A stretch of DNA of 64,000 nt from Nymphaea colorata (GCF_008831285.2 NC_045147.1:6912334-6976333); one strand, 5' to 3'. Counted from the first letter of the stretch, positions 12,958 through 25,200 are shown. The notes: generated by a model not told the origin, from the letters alone. Numbers and translations are program-made.

Positions 12958-15090
12958 GTATCCTCTAGAGCTCACTAATCTCTAATCCTCATGTGTTTAT
13001 CTAATTACGCAATAAATATAAAATCAATGATAGAGGGATACACGTGTGCGATTCATATCAAGCTTGTTTAATCCTCTTGTGACATAAATTTATAATCCTA
13101 TCATTTTCTTTCTCACCTATCCCCTTATCTTGCCACCATGCGCTTTGTGCCTGCTTACCGGTCACTCTTTGTGATAGTTATAAGTGATATACGTTTCTTT
13201 AACGCTCTAGATTTTGGATTCCGGTGTATGATTCTCAACTCAAGCAAAGGGTGTAATTTGGTGACTTCTGTTCCTTAACAAATTTTACTAGATAATAGAT
13301 GTGTAGTCTTCAGAATTTTGTTTGTCCCTGTTCAGTATGGAACATTCCTCACTTCTTTATCGCCTGAATTTTTAATTTTCAAAACAGTAAACGTATTAAA
13401 GAGTCAACCAAGATGAGATGTTAGTTCAAAAGTCCAAGGCAGAAGACATGGGACCATTGTTGGACACGGAAAACAGTCCACACAGTCAGGCTATCTTGGC
13501 TTAAGATTCTTCCTCCTTGTTTTTACATAACCTAAGAATTTATTAGTGGAAAAGTCTAAATTTGCATGAAGAGTTACTAAAAAAAATCAATACAACCCTT
13601 TTCCTTATATTTGTCGATATATGTCTTTGCTTTTTAGTATCCCATATAAGTTTCTCCTTTGTTCTTGAGTGAGTAGTTAGATAGAAGCTAATGTTGTCAC
13701 TATCATGATACGTGTTCATACATGTGTATCTATCCCTCTCTGAAAGTGATGCAGGGACCGTTATGGAGAACTTCAAATGACTCTTTCAAACCGATGCATG
13801 TAATGATTGAAGTGTTATTAATATCAATATTGAACCTGCATCATTGTGTTGAATTTTGATGGTCTGGGATCAACAGAACACAAAACAAGAGAGTCTATAT
13901 ACCAGGAGGCAAAATAGTGAGACGCTAGTACATAAGCCCCTCAAAATATGGCAAAGCAATTAGTATAAAATTATTCTCAAGTCCTCGCATAAGAGGTATC
14001 ACAATTCTCCCGTAAGGCACACACATCATCCCCATGTGTGGAACCTAGCTATGAATGCTAAAACTTAGATCTGATGCTAACTGTAATTACCTGACCCATG
14101 ATCTGATTGCTAGGTAGAAAAAATTCCAACACATCTCATAGATGGGTTCTTTCTGCATATTAATAAAGCTATGATCAGACGACAAGGTGGTACAGATGTA
14201 GGTATATAAAGTATAAACCCCTCAAAACTTCTCAAACCCATCATATGAGATACTCACAAGTCCTTACATATGGAGCGCTACTGCATGATCCCAAGACTAT
14301 GTTGAATGTGTGACCTTAATGGTATGCCATTCATGTAACAGGTATTAAGTGAAAAGTGGAAGCAATTTCTAACTAACCGGCCTCCTTTACCTTCTGACCT
14401 CCTTCTATTTTCATTGCCTACAATCCTTGAATCTACCAGTTAAAGACTTGTAACCTAGCTTCCTTTTGGTCTTATAAATATCAGTTTCCATCTAGTATGG
14501 GAAGCCAAAATATACGCCATGTCAGCTAATATGCATTGTCTTGTATAGCTGCATTTGGCTGTAATAACCACAACAAATTAAGTGAAAAACAATTCGGTAA
14601 GAGTTACTTTTTTGTATAGGAGAACATGTATCAGCCACAATATATAAAGAAAAAAATAGAATCATTTATTATTATTGTAATATTATTATTTCATTTCATC
14701 AATATGTTGCCCGATGTTGCGTCGTGTTGGTCAAAGCAGGCTGATTTGGCCAATGCAGACCTTAAGTTCTTTTATACTCCAAGAGGAGCAGTTTCAGCCC
14801 CCTTATCATTTTGTTTTTCCCCTCACAGGTGTGTGGTGGCGATTCAGGCTCATTAAGCCCGGGATTGACAAAATAACTTCTATACCGGTGGTTGTCTGAT
14901 CAATAGTCAAGTTTCATCTTCACGACATTGGTAATATCCTTGAGCTATTATCTACCTTGTTTTCTTGTTCATAAATATGTTGAGGATTCTCAAAACATGT
15001 GAAAAAGCACCTTAAGCTTCATCAACTTTCTGTATGCATGACAACAATCAACATTACTGATTGTGTGGCACAATGTGGTCTGCATATGCT
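12958..15090 (+). other. Intron of pseudogene A and sequence up to the retrotransposon
   Basis: Non-coding sequence after exon 3 (GT at 12958). The part up to about 14690 is matched by copy B (30761-32500). The part 14690-15090 has no counterpart in copy B and does not resemble the retrotransposon's 3' LTR. It is either more intron or unrecognised insert. Confidence 0.6.
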
Positions 15091-15101
15091 TGTGACAGTT
15101 T

Positions 15102-15114
15102 TGGTATCAGAGCC
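15102..15114 (+). other. Primer binding site for initiator Met-tRNA
   Basis: TGGTATCAGAGCC matches the complement of the 3' end of plant initiator methionine tRNA. It lies five bases after the LTR-end remnant TGTGACA. Confidence 0.9.
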
Positions 15115-15333
15115 ATGGCAAACCCCATTATGGATGTGAGTTAAAGTCTATCTGTGAAGCCGTGTTGCCCAGGTACGCATTTGTTTGATTAGTTGGTTAT
15201 TGTAGTTTTGATTTTTCAAGTATAAGTATGTAATGTGATCTATGTTTTGAACTTCGTGCTAATGCACGTCGTGATTTGACTTGTGAGTTTGGTATTAGTC
15301 GTGATTTGAGATTAAAGGATCTTGTTTGTACAG

Positions 15334-18300
15334 ATGGAATATCATCATAGGGGTAAGAAGCGAGCTGGGCCGTCTTCAGAGGCACATAGAGAGCCCAGCC
15401 CAACCCATTCTGATGCGCATACTTCGCGGGGTGACAGTGCGTCAGAGCCCCAGTATGCCCAGCTAGGTGGGGGTGCCCAAACCCCACCGAGACAGACTCC
15501 GCCATTGGATCAACAAACTATATTGCTGACCACGTTGCAGACGCTGACTACGTTAATGCAGTCTATGGTCGGTAATCAGAGGAGTAATGCATCTCCTTCG
15601 GAGGACACCAGTGCTCCAGTTCGGGAGAAGGCAACGGCAGTGTCTTATCAGCAGTTTATGGCGATGCAGCTGCCTATCTTTTCAGGAGGGGGCAGTCATG
15701 ACAAGGCAAAGGACTGGATTGAAGAGGTTGAACGTATTTTTGGGCTTCTGAAGGTGCCAGAAGAAGAGAGAGTAAACTATGGCTCCTATTTGTTGAAGGG
15801 TGATGCCAAGAATTGGTGGCAATCTACTAGTGAGATTCGGTTCGCTGGCCAAAGGTCAATCTCATGGAAGCAGTTTAGAGATTCCTTCTTCAGCACATAC
15901 TTTCCAATGTATGCCAGAGACAAGAAAATGCAAGAATTTCTAGATTTGCAGCAGAATCAGTCGAGCTTAGAAGAGTACATTACGAGATATCGGCACTTGG
16001 AGGTGTATTGCCCACACCTTTACACTAAAGATGAGGCCAGAGCGGGCAAGTTTGTGTGTGGGCTGCGAGATGGACTACGAAGCAAAGTGTTGATAAGTAG
16101 ACCTCGTGATTTGGATGAGGCGGTTACAATGGCACGATACATAGAAGAAGATTGGGTAAGGACACAGAAGGATCATCAGAAGAAAGCAGGCCAGCATTCA
16201 CACGGTGGACGGACCTAGGTAAAGCGCCAACACTTTGCGGGCAGGACAAGGCCTTATGAGAGGCGGGATGACCGAACTTTCAGATGGAACCAGCCTACCC
16301 GTAGTGAGGCCACACAGGGGTCAGTGGCCACTCCGACTTCTCAGAAGTGCCCCACTTGTTCCCGTGTCCACCCCGAGAAGCCGTGCTATCGGGTGACTGG
16401 GGCTTGTTTACACTGCGGAGGTATGAGACACTTTATCAAGGATTGTCCGTTGAAGAAAGAAAGAGAATTGAAGAAGCCTAAAGCCGGTTCTTCTAGCGCA
16501 CGACAGACGTCTGGACGTGTCTACGCTACTACTGTGGAGGAGCTTCAGGCACACGACCTCGTTGAAGGTACTTTACTTGTCAGTTCTCATATTGCTAGAG
16601 TGTTATTTGATGCAGGAACGACGCATTCTTTTATATCTAGTCGATTTGCTACCTCACTCGAAGTGTCGGCTAGAAGAATGCCGTATGTTTTAAAAGTTGT
16701 TAGCCCGATGCATGCTCAAGAGTCGTGTCGTGAGTATCTTCCTGATGTGGACGTGGAAATCCATCAACTTCACCTACCCGCACAGTTGGTGATCCTAGGT
16801 CTCAGTGAGTTTGATGTGATTTTGGGTATGGATTGGTTGTATGGGCATTATGCCATTATAGATTGCAGGAAGAAGCAGATACAGATGTTGACTAATGAGA
16901 TGCAACCTGTGGAATTTCATGCTCGTAGGGCCAGTCGAACTGATAAGATAATGGTGTCTGCATTGAAGGCTAAGCGATGGATAGAAAGTGGAAGCATTGT
17001 CTTCTTGGTCAATGTGTTGATCAATGAGGCTGAACGAATGAAATTGCAGGATGTTGCCGTGGTGAGTGAGTATCCTGATGTGTTTCCTGAGGAATTGTCG
17101 AGTTTGCCTCCAACTCGAGAAGTGGAGTTCAAGATAGAGTTGTTACCAGGACAACTCCTATTTCTAAGGCACCCTACCGTATGGCACCAACAAAATTAGA
17201 AGAGTTGAAGAAGCAACTACAGGAGCTCTTAGATAAGGGCTTCATCCGACCTAGTGTGTCTCCTTGGGGAGCACCTGTATTGTTTGTGAAAAAGGAAGAT
17301 GGGACTATGCGCTTGTGCATAGATTATCGTATGTTGAATCAAGTCACCATCAAGAATAAGTATCCGCTTCCAATAATTGAAGACTTGTTTGATCAGCTTA
17401 AGAATGCAAATGTTTTCTCTAAGATCGATCTGAGGACATGCTACCATCAACTATTGATACGGGAGGAAGATGTTTTTAAGACTGCTTTTCGAACCAGGTA
17501 TGGACATTATGAATTCAGGGTCATACTTTTTGGGTTGACTAATGCTCCCGCAGCGTTCATGGACCTCATGAATCGGGTTTTCCAAGAGTTCTTGGATCGT
17601 TTTGTTATTGTGTTTGTTGATGATATTTTGGTGTACTCAGAGAGTGAGGCGGAGCACAGAGACCACTTGAGAAGTGTGTTGGGTCTTTTGCGCAAGCATA
17701 AACTTTATGCCAAATACTCAAAATGTGAATTTTGGTTAGAGAAGGTAAACTTTCTGGGTCATGTGATCTCGAAGGATGGAGTATCCGTCGATCCGGCTAA
17801 GGTGTCAGCTGTTCAGGACTGGAAAACACCCTGCAGTGTAACTGAGGTTAGAAGCTTTTTGGGATTGGCAGGATACTATCGTAGGTTCATACAAGACTTT
17901 TCGAAAATAGCTACGCCCATGACTAAGCTATTGAGAAAAGGAGTGAAGTTTGTGTGGAATGAAGAGTGTGAGAAGAGTTTTCAAACTCTTAAGGTCAAGC
18001 TTACTACTGCCCCTATTTTGACGCTTCCATCAGGTCATTCTGGTTTTGTGGTGTACACTGATGCTTCGGGGATCGGATATAGTTGTGTGTTGATGCAGCA
18101 TGGCCGTGTAGTGGCTTATGCATCAAGGCAGTTGAAGGCCCATGAGCAACACTATCCCACTCATGATTTGGAGTTGGGAGCAGTTGTGTTCGCATTGAAG
18201 ATGTGGAGACACTATCTTTATGGTGCAACATTCGAGGTGTTTACAGATCACAAGTCCTTGAAGTATATATCCTCGCAAAGGAATCTCAACTTGAGGCAAA

Positions 18301-19943
18301 GAAGATGGACCGAATATTTAAAGGATTATGATTTCACCATATCGTATCATCCAGGCAAGGCGAATGTGGTGGCAGATGCGTTGAGCAGGTATGCCAAGGC
18401 GACAATGTGCAGTATGTTGACTCGTTCTTGGACATTATTGCAAGATGTGATAGCTTGGCAGCCTTACATTTGTGATGAGAACAAGGCAATGATGACGGCC
18501 TTGATTTGACATCCTTTGATGGAAGAACTTGTAATGAAACAAAAGGAAGATCCAGAGTTTGCTAAGAACATGGAAGAAAGCAAGAAGACAGGTTCTCATT
18601 GGCATCAAGATGAAGATGGGTCATTGCGGTTTCGCCAGAGATTATGGGTTCCTAGAGATGAAGGGGTGAAGCGTCTGTTGCTTGATGAAACTCACAAATC
18701 TAAGTTTTCTATTCACCCGGGCAGTACAAAGATGTTTCAAGATATGAGAAGAAATTTTTGGTGGCCTGGAATGAAGCGTGAAATTGCAGAATATGTGGCA
18801 AAGTGCTTAATTTGCCAACAGGTAAAAGCAAAGCAACAGCGGTCAGGAGGCTTGTTGCAAAAAATCGATATTCCAGTGTGGAAATGGGAAGACATTATGA
18901 TGGATTTTGTGGTTGGGTTGCCTCGTACCAAAGGACAACAGAATGCCATATGGGTGATTGTTGATCGACTTACGAAGTTCGCTCACTTTCTGCCAATCAG
19001 AATCAGTCAATCATTGAAAAGTCTCGCAGAGTTGTATATTGGCGAGATAGTGAGGTTGCATGGAGTGCCAAAGTCTATCATTTCGGATCGAGATCCGCGT
19101 TTTACCTCTAGGTTTTGGGCGCAATTACAGAGGGCTTTGGGTACCAAGCTTAAGATGAGCACAACATTCCATCCCCAAACTGATGGGCAATCAGAGAGGA
19201 CTATTCAGACCTTAGAAGACATGTTGCGTGCATGTGTCTTAGAGTGGAAAGGAGAATGGGACAAACATGTGAAACTGGCAGAATTTGCTTACAATAACAG
19301 TTACCACTCTAGTATTGGGATGGCACCTTTTGAGGCTTTGTATGGAAGACCGTGTAGATCGCCAGCTTGTTGGACCGATTTGGGTGATGGTAAGATCGAA
19401 AACCCTTTGGTATTGCAGCACTACACCGACCAAGTGAAATTGATACGAAAAAAGTTGTTGTTTGCTCAGAGTAGACAGAAAAGTTATGCTGACATTCGTC
19501 GTGGAGAATTGGCTTTTGAGGTGGGTGATCATGTGTTTTTAAAAATTTCTCCTACTAAGGGTGTTTTTCGCTTTGGTGCGAAGGGAAAATTGAGCCCGAG
19601 GTTCGTAGGACCTTTTGAGATATTAGAGAAGATTGGAGTGGTGGCATACAGATTGGCACTACCACCTGACTTGAATCATGTTCATGACGTTTTTCATGTT
19701 TCCATGTCTCGAAAATACGTACCCGATCCGACACATGTGATTGATTTTCAAGGTATTCTAATACAAGATGATTTAACAATGGAAGAACAGCCCATTAGAA
19801 TTGTGGATCATCGAGAGCAAGTGTTTGGCACTAAGAGGATTCCTTTAGTGAAAGTGGAATGACAGTACCATGGGTTGAAGGAGAGTACATGGGAGCATGA
19901 GGAGGACATGCGGAAGCAATATCCACACTTGTTCTTGCATTGA
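15334..19943 (+). pseudogene. Decayed gag-pol polyprotein of the Ty3/gypsy element
   Basis: A single gag-pol frame once ran from ATG 15334 to TGA 19941-19943. It now has in-frame TAG at 16216, TGA at 18507 and TGA at 19860, plus a one-base loss near 17150 between protease and RT. Gag lies at 15334 to about 16320. Two zinc-knuckle-like motifs follow: CPTCSRVHPEKPC at 16348 and a CX2CX4HX4C knuckle at 16405. The protease motif is FDAGTTHSF near 16606, with Ala where Ser or Thr is usual. RT carries FVDD at 17613, and RNase H has YTDAS near 18056. Integrase shows a zinc-binding head near 18700-18820 and DDE positions near 18905, 19087 and 19195. A C-terminal chromodomain piece lies at about 19795-19943, with the last stop inside it. 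The stops are of the kind made by C-to-T or G-to-A change. Confidence 0.93.
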
Positions 19944-19982
19944 GGTATGAGCTAAATTTCGAGGACGAAATTTTCTTTTTAT

Positions 19983-19992
19983 GAGGGTAGGA
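19983..19992 (+). other. Polypurine tract
   Basis: GAGGGTAGGA directly precedes the 3' LTR start (TGTAACG). Just upstream sits TTTCGAGGACGAAATTT, a motif often seen before the polypurine tract in this retrotransposon group. Confidence 0.75.
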
Positions 19993-22900
19993 TGTAACGC
20001 TCGTTGGTTCGGCGGGTCGGGTCGAGTTAGGGTCCAGACCCGGACCCGACCCCCACTCGCGTAAGGAGCCCGACGCGAGGCCCTTCTCCCTCGCCTTTCC
20101 CTTCCTTCTTCGTCGTCTCCTGGTGGTCTCCCGTGACAGCTTAGAGGGAGGAGAGTGGCGGTCGGTGTGGTGGTGGCTGGATCGGCGACGGCGACGGAGG
20201 TGGCAGCGGCGACGGCGGCTGAGGCGGCGGCGCTTGGGTAAAACTCTCTCCCTCTCTCGTTCTTTGTTTCCCTTCTCCACCACTCTCATGTTCCTTTGCC
20301 CTCCCTATCGAATGCTCTCTCTCTCTCTCTCTTCCTCTCCCTCGCCCCTCTCTTTCCCCCTTTCCGATAGCCCTCTCCCGCACTGTCCCTCTCCTTACTC
20401 TCCCACCGACTCTCTCTTCTCTCTCGTCCTCTCCCCTCACTGCCCTTCTTCCCTTTTTCTGTTCGAACCTCTCTCCCTCTGTGTCTTCCCTTGCCTCACG
20501 TACCCTAAGAGAGCTCGTTCTCCCCATTTTTTTTTCTAATTGTTTTTCCCCTTATCCCGATCGAGCACTCCCTCATGGTTTTCAGCTTTGTTTGTTAGGA
20601 TTCCAGCTTGGGAAACATGTTTTTCCCCTCCTAGCAGCGAGTAGGCAGTGTTGGTGGTGGAGGTTAGCACGATTTTTGCCGTTCGGGGACCGATTGATCG
20701 TTTGAGGTGACTGTCGAAGGTGTTGCAGCAGTTCAGATTCTTGATTTAGGGTGAGCGAGACCTAATCAAGCCCAAATTATTGAATATTATCTTTTAGAGC
20801 ATGTATAATTATTGTTTGTGCATGCTAGGGCTTAGAATTGATGTTTTGGGATGCATGTTAGCGATTTTGCTTTTGGGGATAATGGGGGGGTTATGATGGA
20901 GAAGCGATGATTCATGTGTGTGATGATCGTTTAAGCATGATGGATTAATTTTCAAAGCTTTAAGGAAACATGGTAGAGATTGTGAGGTTGTGGGGAAGTT
21001 TTGGAACCGTTTTAGGGAGTGTAGCGCAGACTTCGGTGAACGGGTGTATCATGAAGTTAATTAGGGAAATATACGTATTGGGATGTGACTTGGGGTTGAT
21101 GTCTTACTTAAAGAACGTTATTGAGGAAGGAATTAGTGATGGATTGATTGATGGTTGAAGGCTTTGATTTTTCGAGGCAACATCAAGACGTAAAGGAGGA
21201 GGCCTATTGGAGAGCTTGTTAGTCGACACTACCTGTCGACACCCTCTTGAGGCGACGACACGTGCCTCAAGGATTTTACTTTTGTATCTGTTCGTTTCTG
21301 TTTGAATTGTGTAGGTATCTAGTAGAAACCTTATTCTTGTTTATGTTTGCAGGTGCACCGGGCAGTGAACTGTCACAAAAAACGCCGTTTTTTTAAAAAA
21401 AACGCGTATTTAACGCAAAAAACAGTTCTGACGTATAATACCCGTATTATTCCCGTTTTTTTTAAAAAAACGTCCAAAAAAAAACGTGTATAATGCCCGT
21501 ATTATACGTTATTTTTCCGTTTTTTGCCGTTATTTTCCCGTTTTTTGCCGTTTTTTTATTAATTATTATTTTTTATAATTTTTAAAATGTATTAAATGTT
21601 TAATTTTTTAAAAAAATTTGCCGAACTTTTCCCGTTTTATTCCCGAGATATAAAACTTTGTCGTATTATACCCGTTTTTTTTCTCGCCGTTTAATACCCG
21701 TCCCCATTTTTTGTGACAATGCCGGCACATCCCGTCGACCTTGAGTTTGAAGCTTGAGGCATTTTGAAGAATTTGGTGAGCACGCCACAGGTATGGCAAC
21801 TTTCCAGGCAAATTCCTGCCTAGGGCAAATGTGTGATTGGGTGCTCATAGGATCAAGGGATCCTATGATTGTGATGTTAATTGATTGACTGTTTTGTGAA
21901 TGAGTATATGTATGTTGCTTACATGATATGAATGAGTTAGAAAGATTATTAGACATTCGTTTTGAAATTGTTACGCATTGGCATGTGCATGCTAGAATTG
22001 ATATCTGTTTAGGACAGATGATGCGGGGTATCGAGTCGAGTGTCTCCTCGACCCCAATTGTGCATTAGAAAGCATCATAGAATGATAATTGCATAGGACA
22101 GCTACGAGCCAACCGCAGATTGAGACTACTCTATGTGGATTGGTTAAGTTTTTCAAAGAGGTGATTGACGTGATTGATGTGAGGATTGATGTGATGATTG
22201 ATATGAATGTGTATGTTGTTGCATATCCATTACCATGGGCAATGATGCGAATGGATGTTTTGGAGGGTAGTTGTACCCGTATGGTATGACGGCTAGCAAT
22301 GACTGTTACTGTATGTATAGACCTCATGTGGAGGTAATCGGAGGTGTGGGTGCACTCGTGAAGTGTATTAGCCTCATGTGCTAGCCAGTCATCTTGTGAA
22401 TGTGTAACTATAATGATAAGAATGAATAACTAAGAGATGTGAGGCCAGTGGAATGTGGCTATGTGTTTGGGAGACGTCCTCCTTATTTGCCACTGGTCTC
22501 GCCTGTCAAAGCGCAGGCGGTGCAAGGCCCCATGGTTCTGTTGTGTGTTGTGCTTGGAGCGTTGGGCTCCCGTCTTTCCAACCTGGGTGTCCTAGGGAAG
22601 GCTGAGTATCTCACCTTGGACTTCACACATCCAGGGATGAGTGCTCTACCGCTGCAGCGGGTGAAATGGATCCATACTGTTATGGGCCACCACGGGGATT
22701 GTCTCTCGGCTGTAGGCCGCCCGCGGTGTGCACGTGTTGCACCCACAGGAACTGTTAATGCACTAAAGTAAATGAAAATGTAATGTGTTTGATAGAATGC
22801 ATGTGACTGACGTATATGTGAAAGATATGAATGCACGTGTTATGTTTAAGCATGCTTCGCATGTGACTAACGTTGTGTTAGTGTGGCCATCAAGTGGCTT

Positions 22901-23365
22901 TTACGTGTCGTACTCTGACACGATATGACGATAGATGGGTTGATATTTATTCTTTTATTTGAGTCTTACTTGAGAGGCTTTGACATTTTCCTGGCTTGTT
23001 GCCATACTGCGAAGGCTGAGCCTTCAGTTGTTTTCTTTTTTAGGTTTTGGTGGACCCGGGGCAACAGGTTGAACAGATGGCTTCACTCACATCCTACTGG
23101 GAAGGTTTTGGGATTGTCGTTTGTAGTGCCGGCACGTCATGTTTTGGTTTTATTGATGTCTTCTTTTTGTTAGGCATCAATGTTATGATTTTGGGGCATT
23201 TTGGTAATGCACATAGATGTGAATTTGTATGAAACAAAATGATTATATAAATAAAAGTTCGCCCAATTGTTTTGAATTGCTTGGCTCATCGTCTTTTGAA
23301 TTGAAGATGCTTTATGTTTAGAAAAAAAAAAAAGAGTTTGAGGGTTAAAAGGTCGGGGTGTGACA
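19993..23365 (+). repeat. 3' LTR of the Ty3/gypsy element
   Basis: It starts TGTAACGC and ends GGGTGTGACA (TG...CA). Its length is 3373 bp, or about 3.0 kb without the nested element at 21371-21718. An early C/T-rich segment (20080-20530) follows a GC-rich start. Short open frames inside carry no known domain. No second copy exists in the window, so age cannot be estimated from LTR divergence. Confidence 0.88.
21371..21718. mobile_element. Nested non-autonomous TIR element (MITE-like)
   Basis: The ends are inverted copies of TGTCACAAAAAA (21371 onward; right end TTTTTTGTGACA at 21707-21718). The ~350 bp between them is extremely A/T-rich, with repeated CCCGTATTAT and CCGTTTTTT motifs in both orientations, unlike the surrounding LTR. 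No open frame. I could not find a clear target duplication, so the superfamily (hAT or Mutator are candidates) is unresolved. Confidence 0.6.
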
Positions 23366-24167
23366 GATAATGCTAAGAATATATATTTTTCTTAAATTTC
23401 GATGCCTTCTCCAAAAGAGAAAAGATACTTTGTAGATGCTACTTGTCTCTAGCTTTTGTGTGAGTAAGCAGAAAAATGTCTCAATCAAGCACCAGAAGTC
23501 ATTACCTCTGACTGATCCAGCTCATTGTACTTTGTGAACTGTTTCTTGTTTATTAAATATGTTTAAATTTGCAGTTTTGCTTCATTTTTTTACTTTTGTA
23601 CCTTATGTCACAATAAAAGCAATATCGATTTGGCTTCTCTGTTGCTTACCTGATATGCGCACATGACAAAAATAAAAGTTTTAGTGTCGTCCTTTTTTTA
23701 TGCGGTGGTCATTATTTTTAATTCGTTGCTAATGTCAATATGTACCTAATTTCACTAGCCAATCAAGATGTTGAGCAAGACGTGGATTTAGTTTCCCTTG
23801 ACCTGTAGATGAGCAATAAGCAGAAGAGAGGTGTTAAAAAGCATTTAACTTGTTTGGAGTTTATTTTTCCCCCTCTGTTTTCTGTAGTTTGTATCTGCTA
23901 TTTAATTAGAATCAGAATCTGCATCATGATTTCTGCATGAAAGAATGAGTTGTTGATTCTGCTTTCCTTGCGCTTGCATTACAAGTATAGGACAGACGTC
24001 TTCTTTGAAATTGTTTCTTTTTGTTCTTTGCATCGTTTCTTGTCTTCTGGTCCAGTATAATGAACAGTTTGATAAGACACTGTGAATATGATTAGTTGTC
24101 CTGGCAAATGGCAAAAGGGTATAAACTTAAAATTTTGTGATGCATGCTAAAGTTAAAATTGTTCAAG
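23366..24167 (+). other. Intron sequence of pseudogene A, downstream of the retrotransposon
   Basis: AT-rich non-coding DNA between the LTR end and the last recognisable exon of pseudogene A. Open frames here are short and unrecognised. Confidence 0.5.
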
Positions 24168-24239
24168 AACTTTCTGGTTGCAATGGGCCTTTTGCATGAG
24201 GAATGGCAAGAGGTTGACCCAGATGAGCTATCATACGAG
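24168..24239 (+). pseudogene. BIG BROTHER-type RING E3 ligase pseudogene, copy A, exon 4
   Basis: The segment encodes LLHEEWQEVDPDELSYE and then a GT donor at 24240. This matches the conserved segment just before the RING half in BIG BROTHER-related proteins (W-[DE]-x-[MV]-DPDELSYE). It lies on the same strand as exons 1-3 but about 11 kb away, with the retrotransposon between. The 3' splice site is uncertain; AAG at 24165-24167 is one choice. No later exon with the RING cysteines is seen before copy B begins at about 24845, so the gene is also truncated at its 3' end. Confidence 0.75.
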
Positions 24240-24844
24240 GTTCGCTCTTGTAGCTCATGCTTAGCTAGTTTCCTTTTTCCTAAATGGTATTTACTGAGCT
24301 TTTTGTTTCATACCAAATTTAATTGCGGGCGCTGGGTGAAGGTGTTGGAGCTTAGAGCAGAGGACTGTCTGCAGATAGGATTGCTTCCTTTCCTTCTTCT
24401 ATTTATAAGTCAACCTACTCACGTAAATACTGAATTGCCTTGAAGTTGAGTTTCCGCCGTTTGTTGTGGTTTGTTCACATGCTATTTGCGCGGGTAAGGT
24501 CTTTGGAACCATTGATTTAATTGGGGTTGAGACGTTAGAGATTTATTAACTAGCATTTCCTTCAGATCAAATTTTCTGATGTTTTTTTTGATAAATTATA
24601 ATTGCATTTTCTCGATCACCAATGTATGTTACATAGACATATATAAGAGGAATATTGAGTGGACAGTGAAATGAATTACTTGTCCGCACCTAAAAAGGGC
24701 GCACATAGTGTGGTCGCTTGGCCTTAAAAGTGATCAAACTGCCTGGAAGTTCCTGTTGAATGGCTGGAGTTTAAATTTGATTTCAAACTTGATTCCTTTA
24801 CTAAAAATCAGGAATTATATTTGAGTGATTAGCTTTGTAGGTTT
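24240..24844. other. Non-coding DNA between pseudogene A exon 4 and the copy B edge
   Basis: AT-rich, with no recognised exon. A RING-coding exon would be expected here if the gene were complete and none is seen. Confidence 0.5.
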
Positions 24845-25200
24845 ACGATGGTGAGCATTATCACCATTATGTTTCCCTTGTATAGCCAGGCAGTCGTTAC
24901 CAATCGAGGTGGTGCTGCTATACCCGTCTATTTCGGCGGTATGATTGGCCATATTGTTAAGCTGTATCGGTATTTCACCGCTGTAGCTGACACCGGTGCT
25001 ACGAATCGCCGCTACTGTAAGACTACAGCGGTGATTTCTTCACCGATATAGTGACCTCCACCAGTGATTATAATCGCTGGTACTATTAACTCTAGCGGTG
25101 ATGCTGTCCACTGATAGGTCTGTGTCGGTGACCCAATCCAAAGAAGTTTATCACCGTTCTAAATCTATGCCGGTGGTCTGACCACCACTGGTTAAAAGTG
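24845..25200. mobile_element. TIR-transposon-like fragment, copy B
   Basis: The segment is packed with variants of ACCGCTG, CACCGGTG, ATCGCTGGTA and AGCGGTGAT in both orientations, as in subterminal regions of CACTA-like plant transposons. It is longer than the related fragment at 9275-9540 and shares its right end. It forms the left edge of copy B, so the duplication breakpoint falls in or beside a repeated element. Confidence 0.4.

Larger units (their letters stand above)
9515..14690. repeat. Segmental duplication, copy A
   Basis: The sequence aligns base by base, with small indels, to copy B (25175-27062 plus 29371-32500). It starts at the shared right end of the TIR-like fragments, runs through about 2 kb of upstream non-coding DNA and exons 1-3 of a RING E3 pseudogene, and continues into the following intron. 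By eye the copies look roughly 90% identical. Copy A lacks the 2.3 kb insert of copy B and keeps about 175 bp (11390-11565) that copy B has lost. Confidence 0.9.
15091..23365 (+). mobile_element. Ty3/gypsy chromovirus (Tekay/Del-like), 5' LTR missing
   Basis: A long-LTR Ty3/gypsy element on the + strand, between exons 3 and 4 of pseudogene A. In order it shows seven bases of LTR end (TGTGACA, 15091-15097), a primer binding site, gag-pol (15334-19943), a purine-rich tract and one 3' LTR (19993-23365) with TG...CA ends. The domain order gag, protease, RT, RNase H, integrase, chromodomain places it among chromoviruses. The 3.4 kb LTR and chromodomain type fit Tekay/Del. The 5' LTR is absent: 14690-15090 does not match the 3' LTR. 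Target duplications therefore cannot be checked. The coding region is dead. Confidence 0.9.

Noticed and set aside
15322-15333. Gag start upstream of 15334
   Set aside because: The upstream codon is TTG; the first ATG in frame is at 15334 and fits gag N termini.
19831-20539. Overlapping open frames of 128-152 codons at the start of the 3' LTR
   Set aside because: Arg/Ser/Pro-rich translations of a GC- and CT-rich LTR segment, present on both strands; no domain.
22439-22836. Open frames of 110-117 codons inside the 3' LTR
   Set aside because: They lie within the LTR, on both strands, without known motifs.
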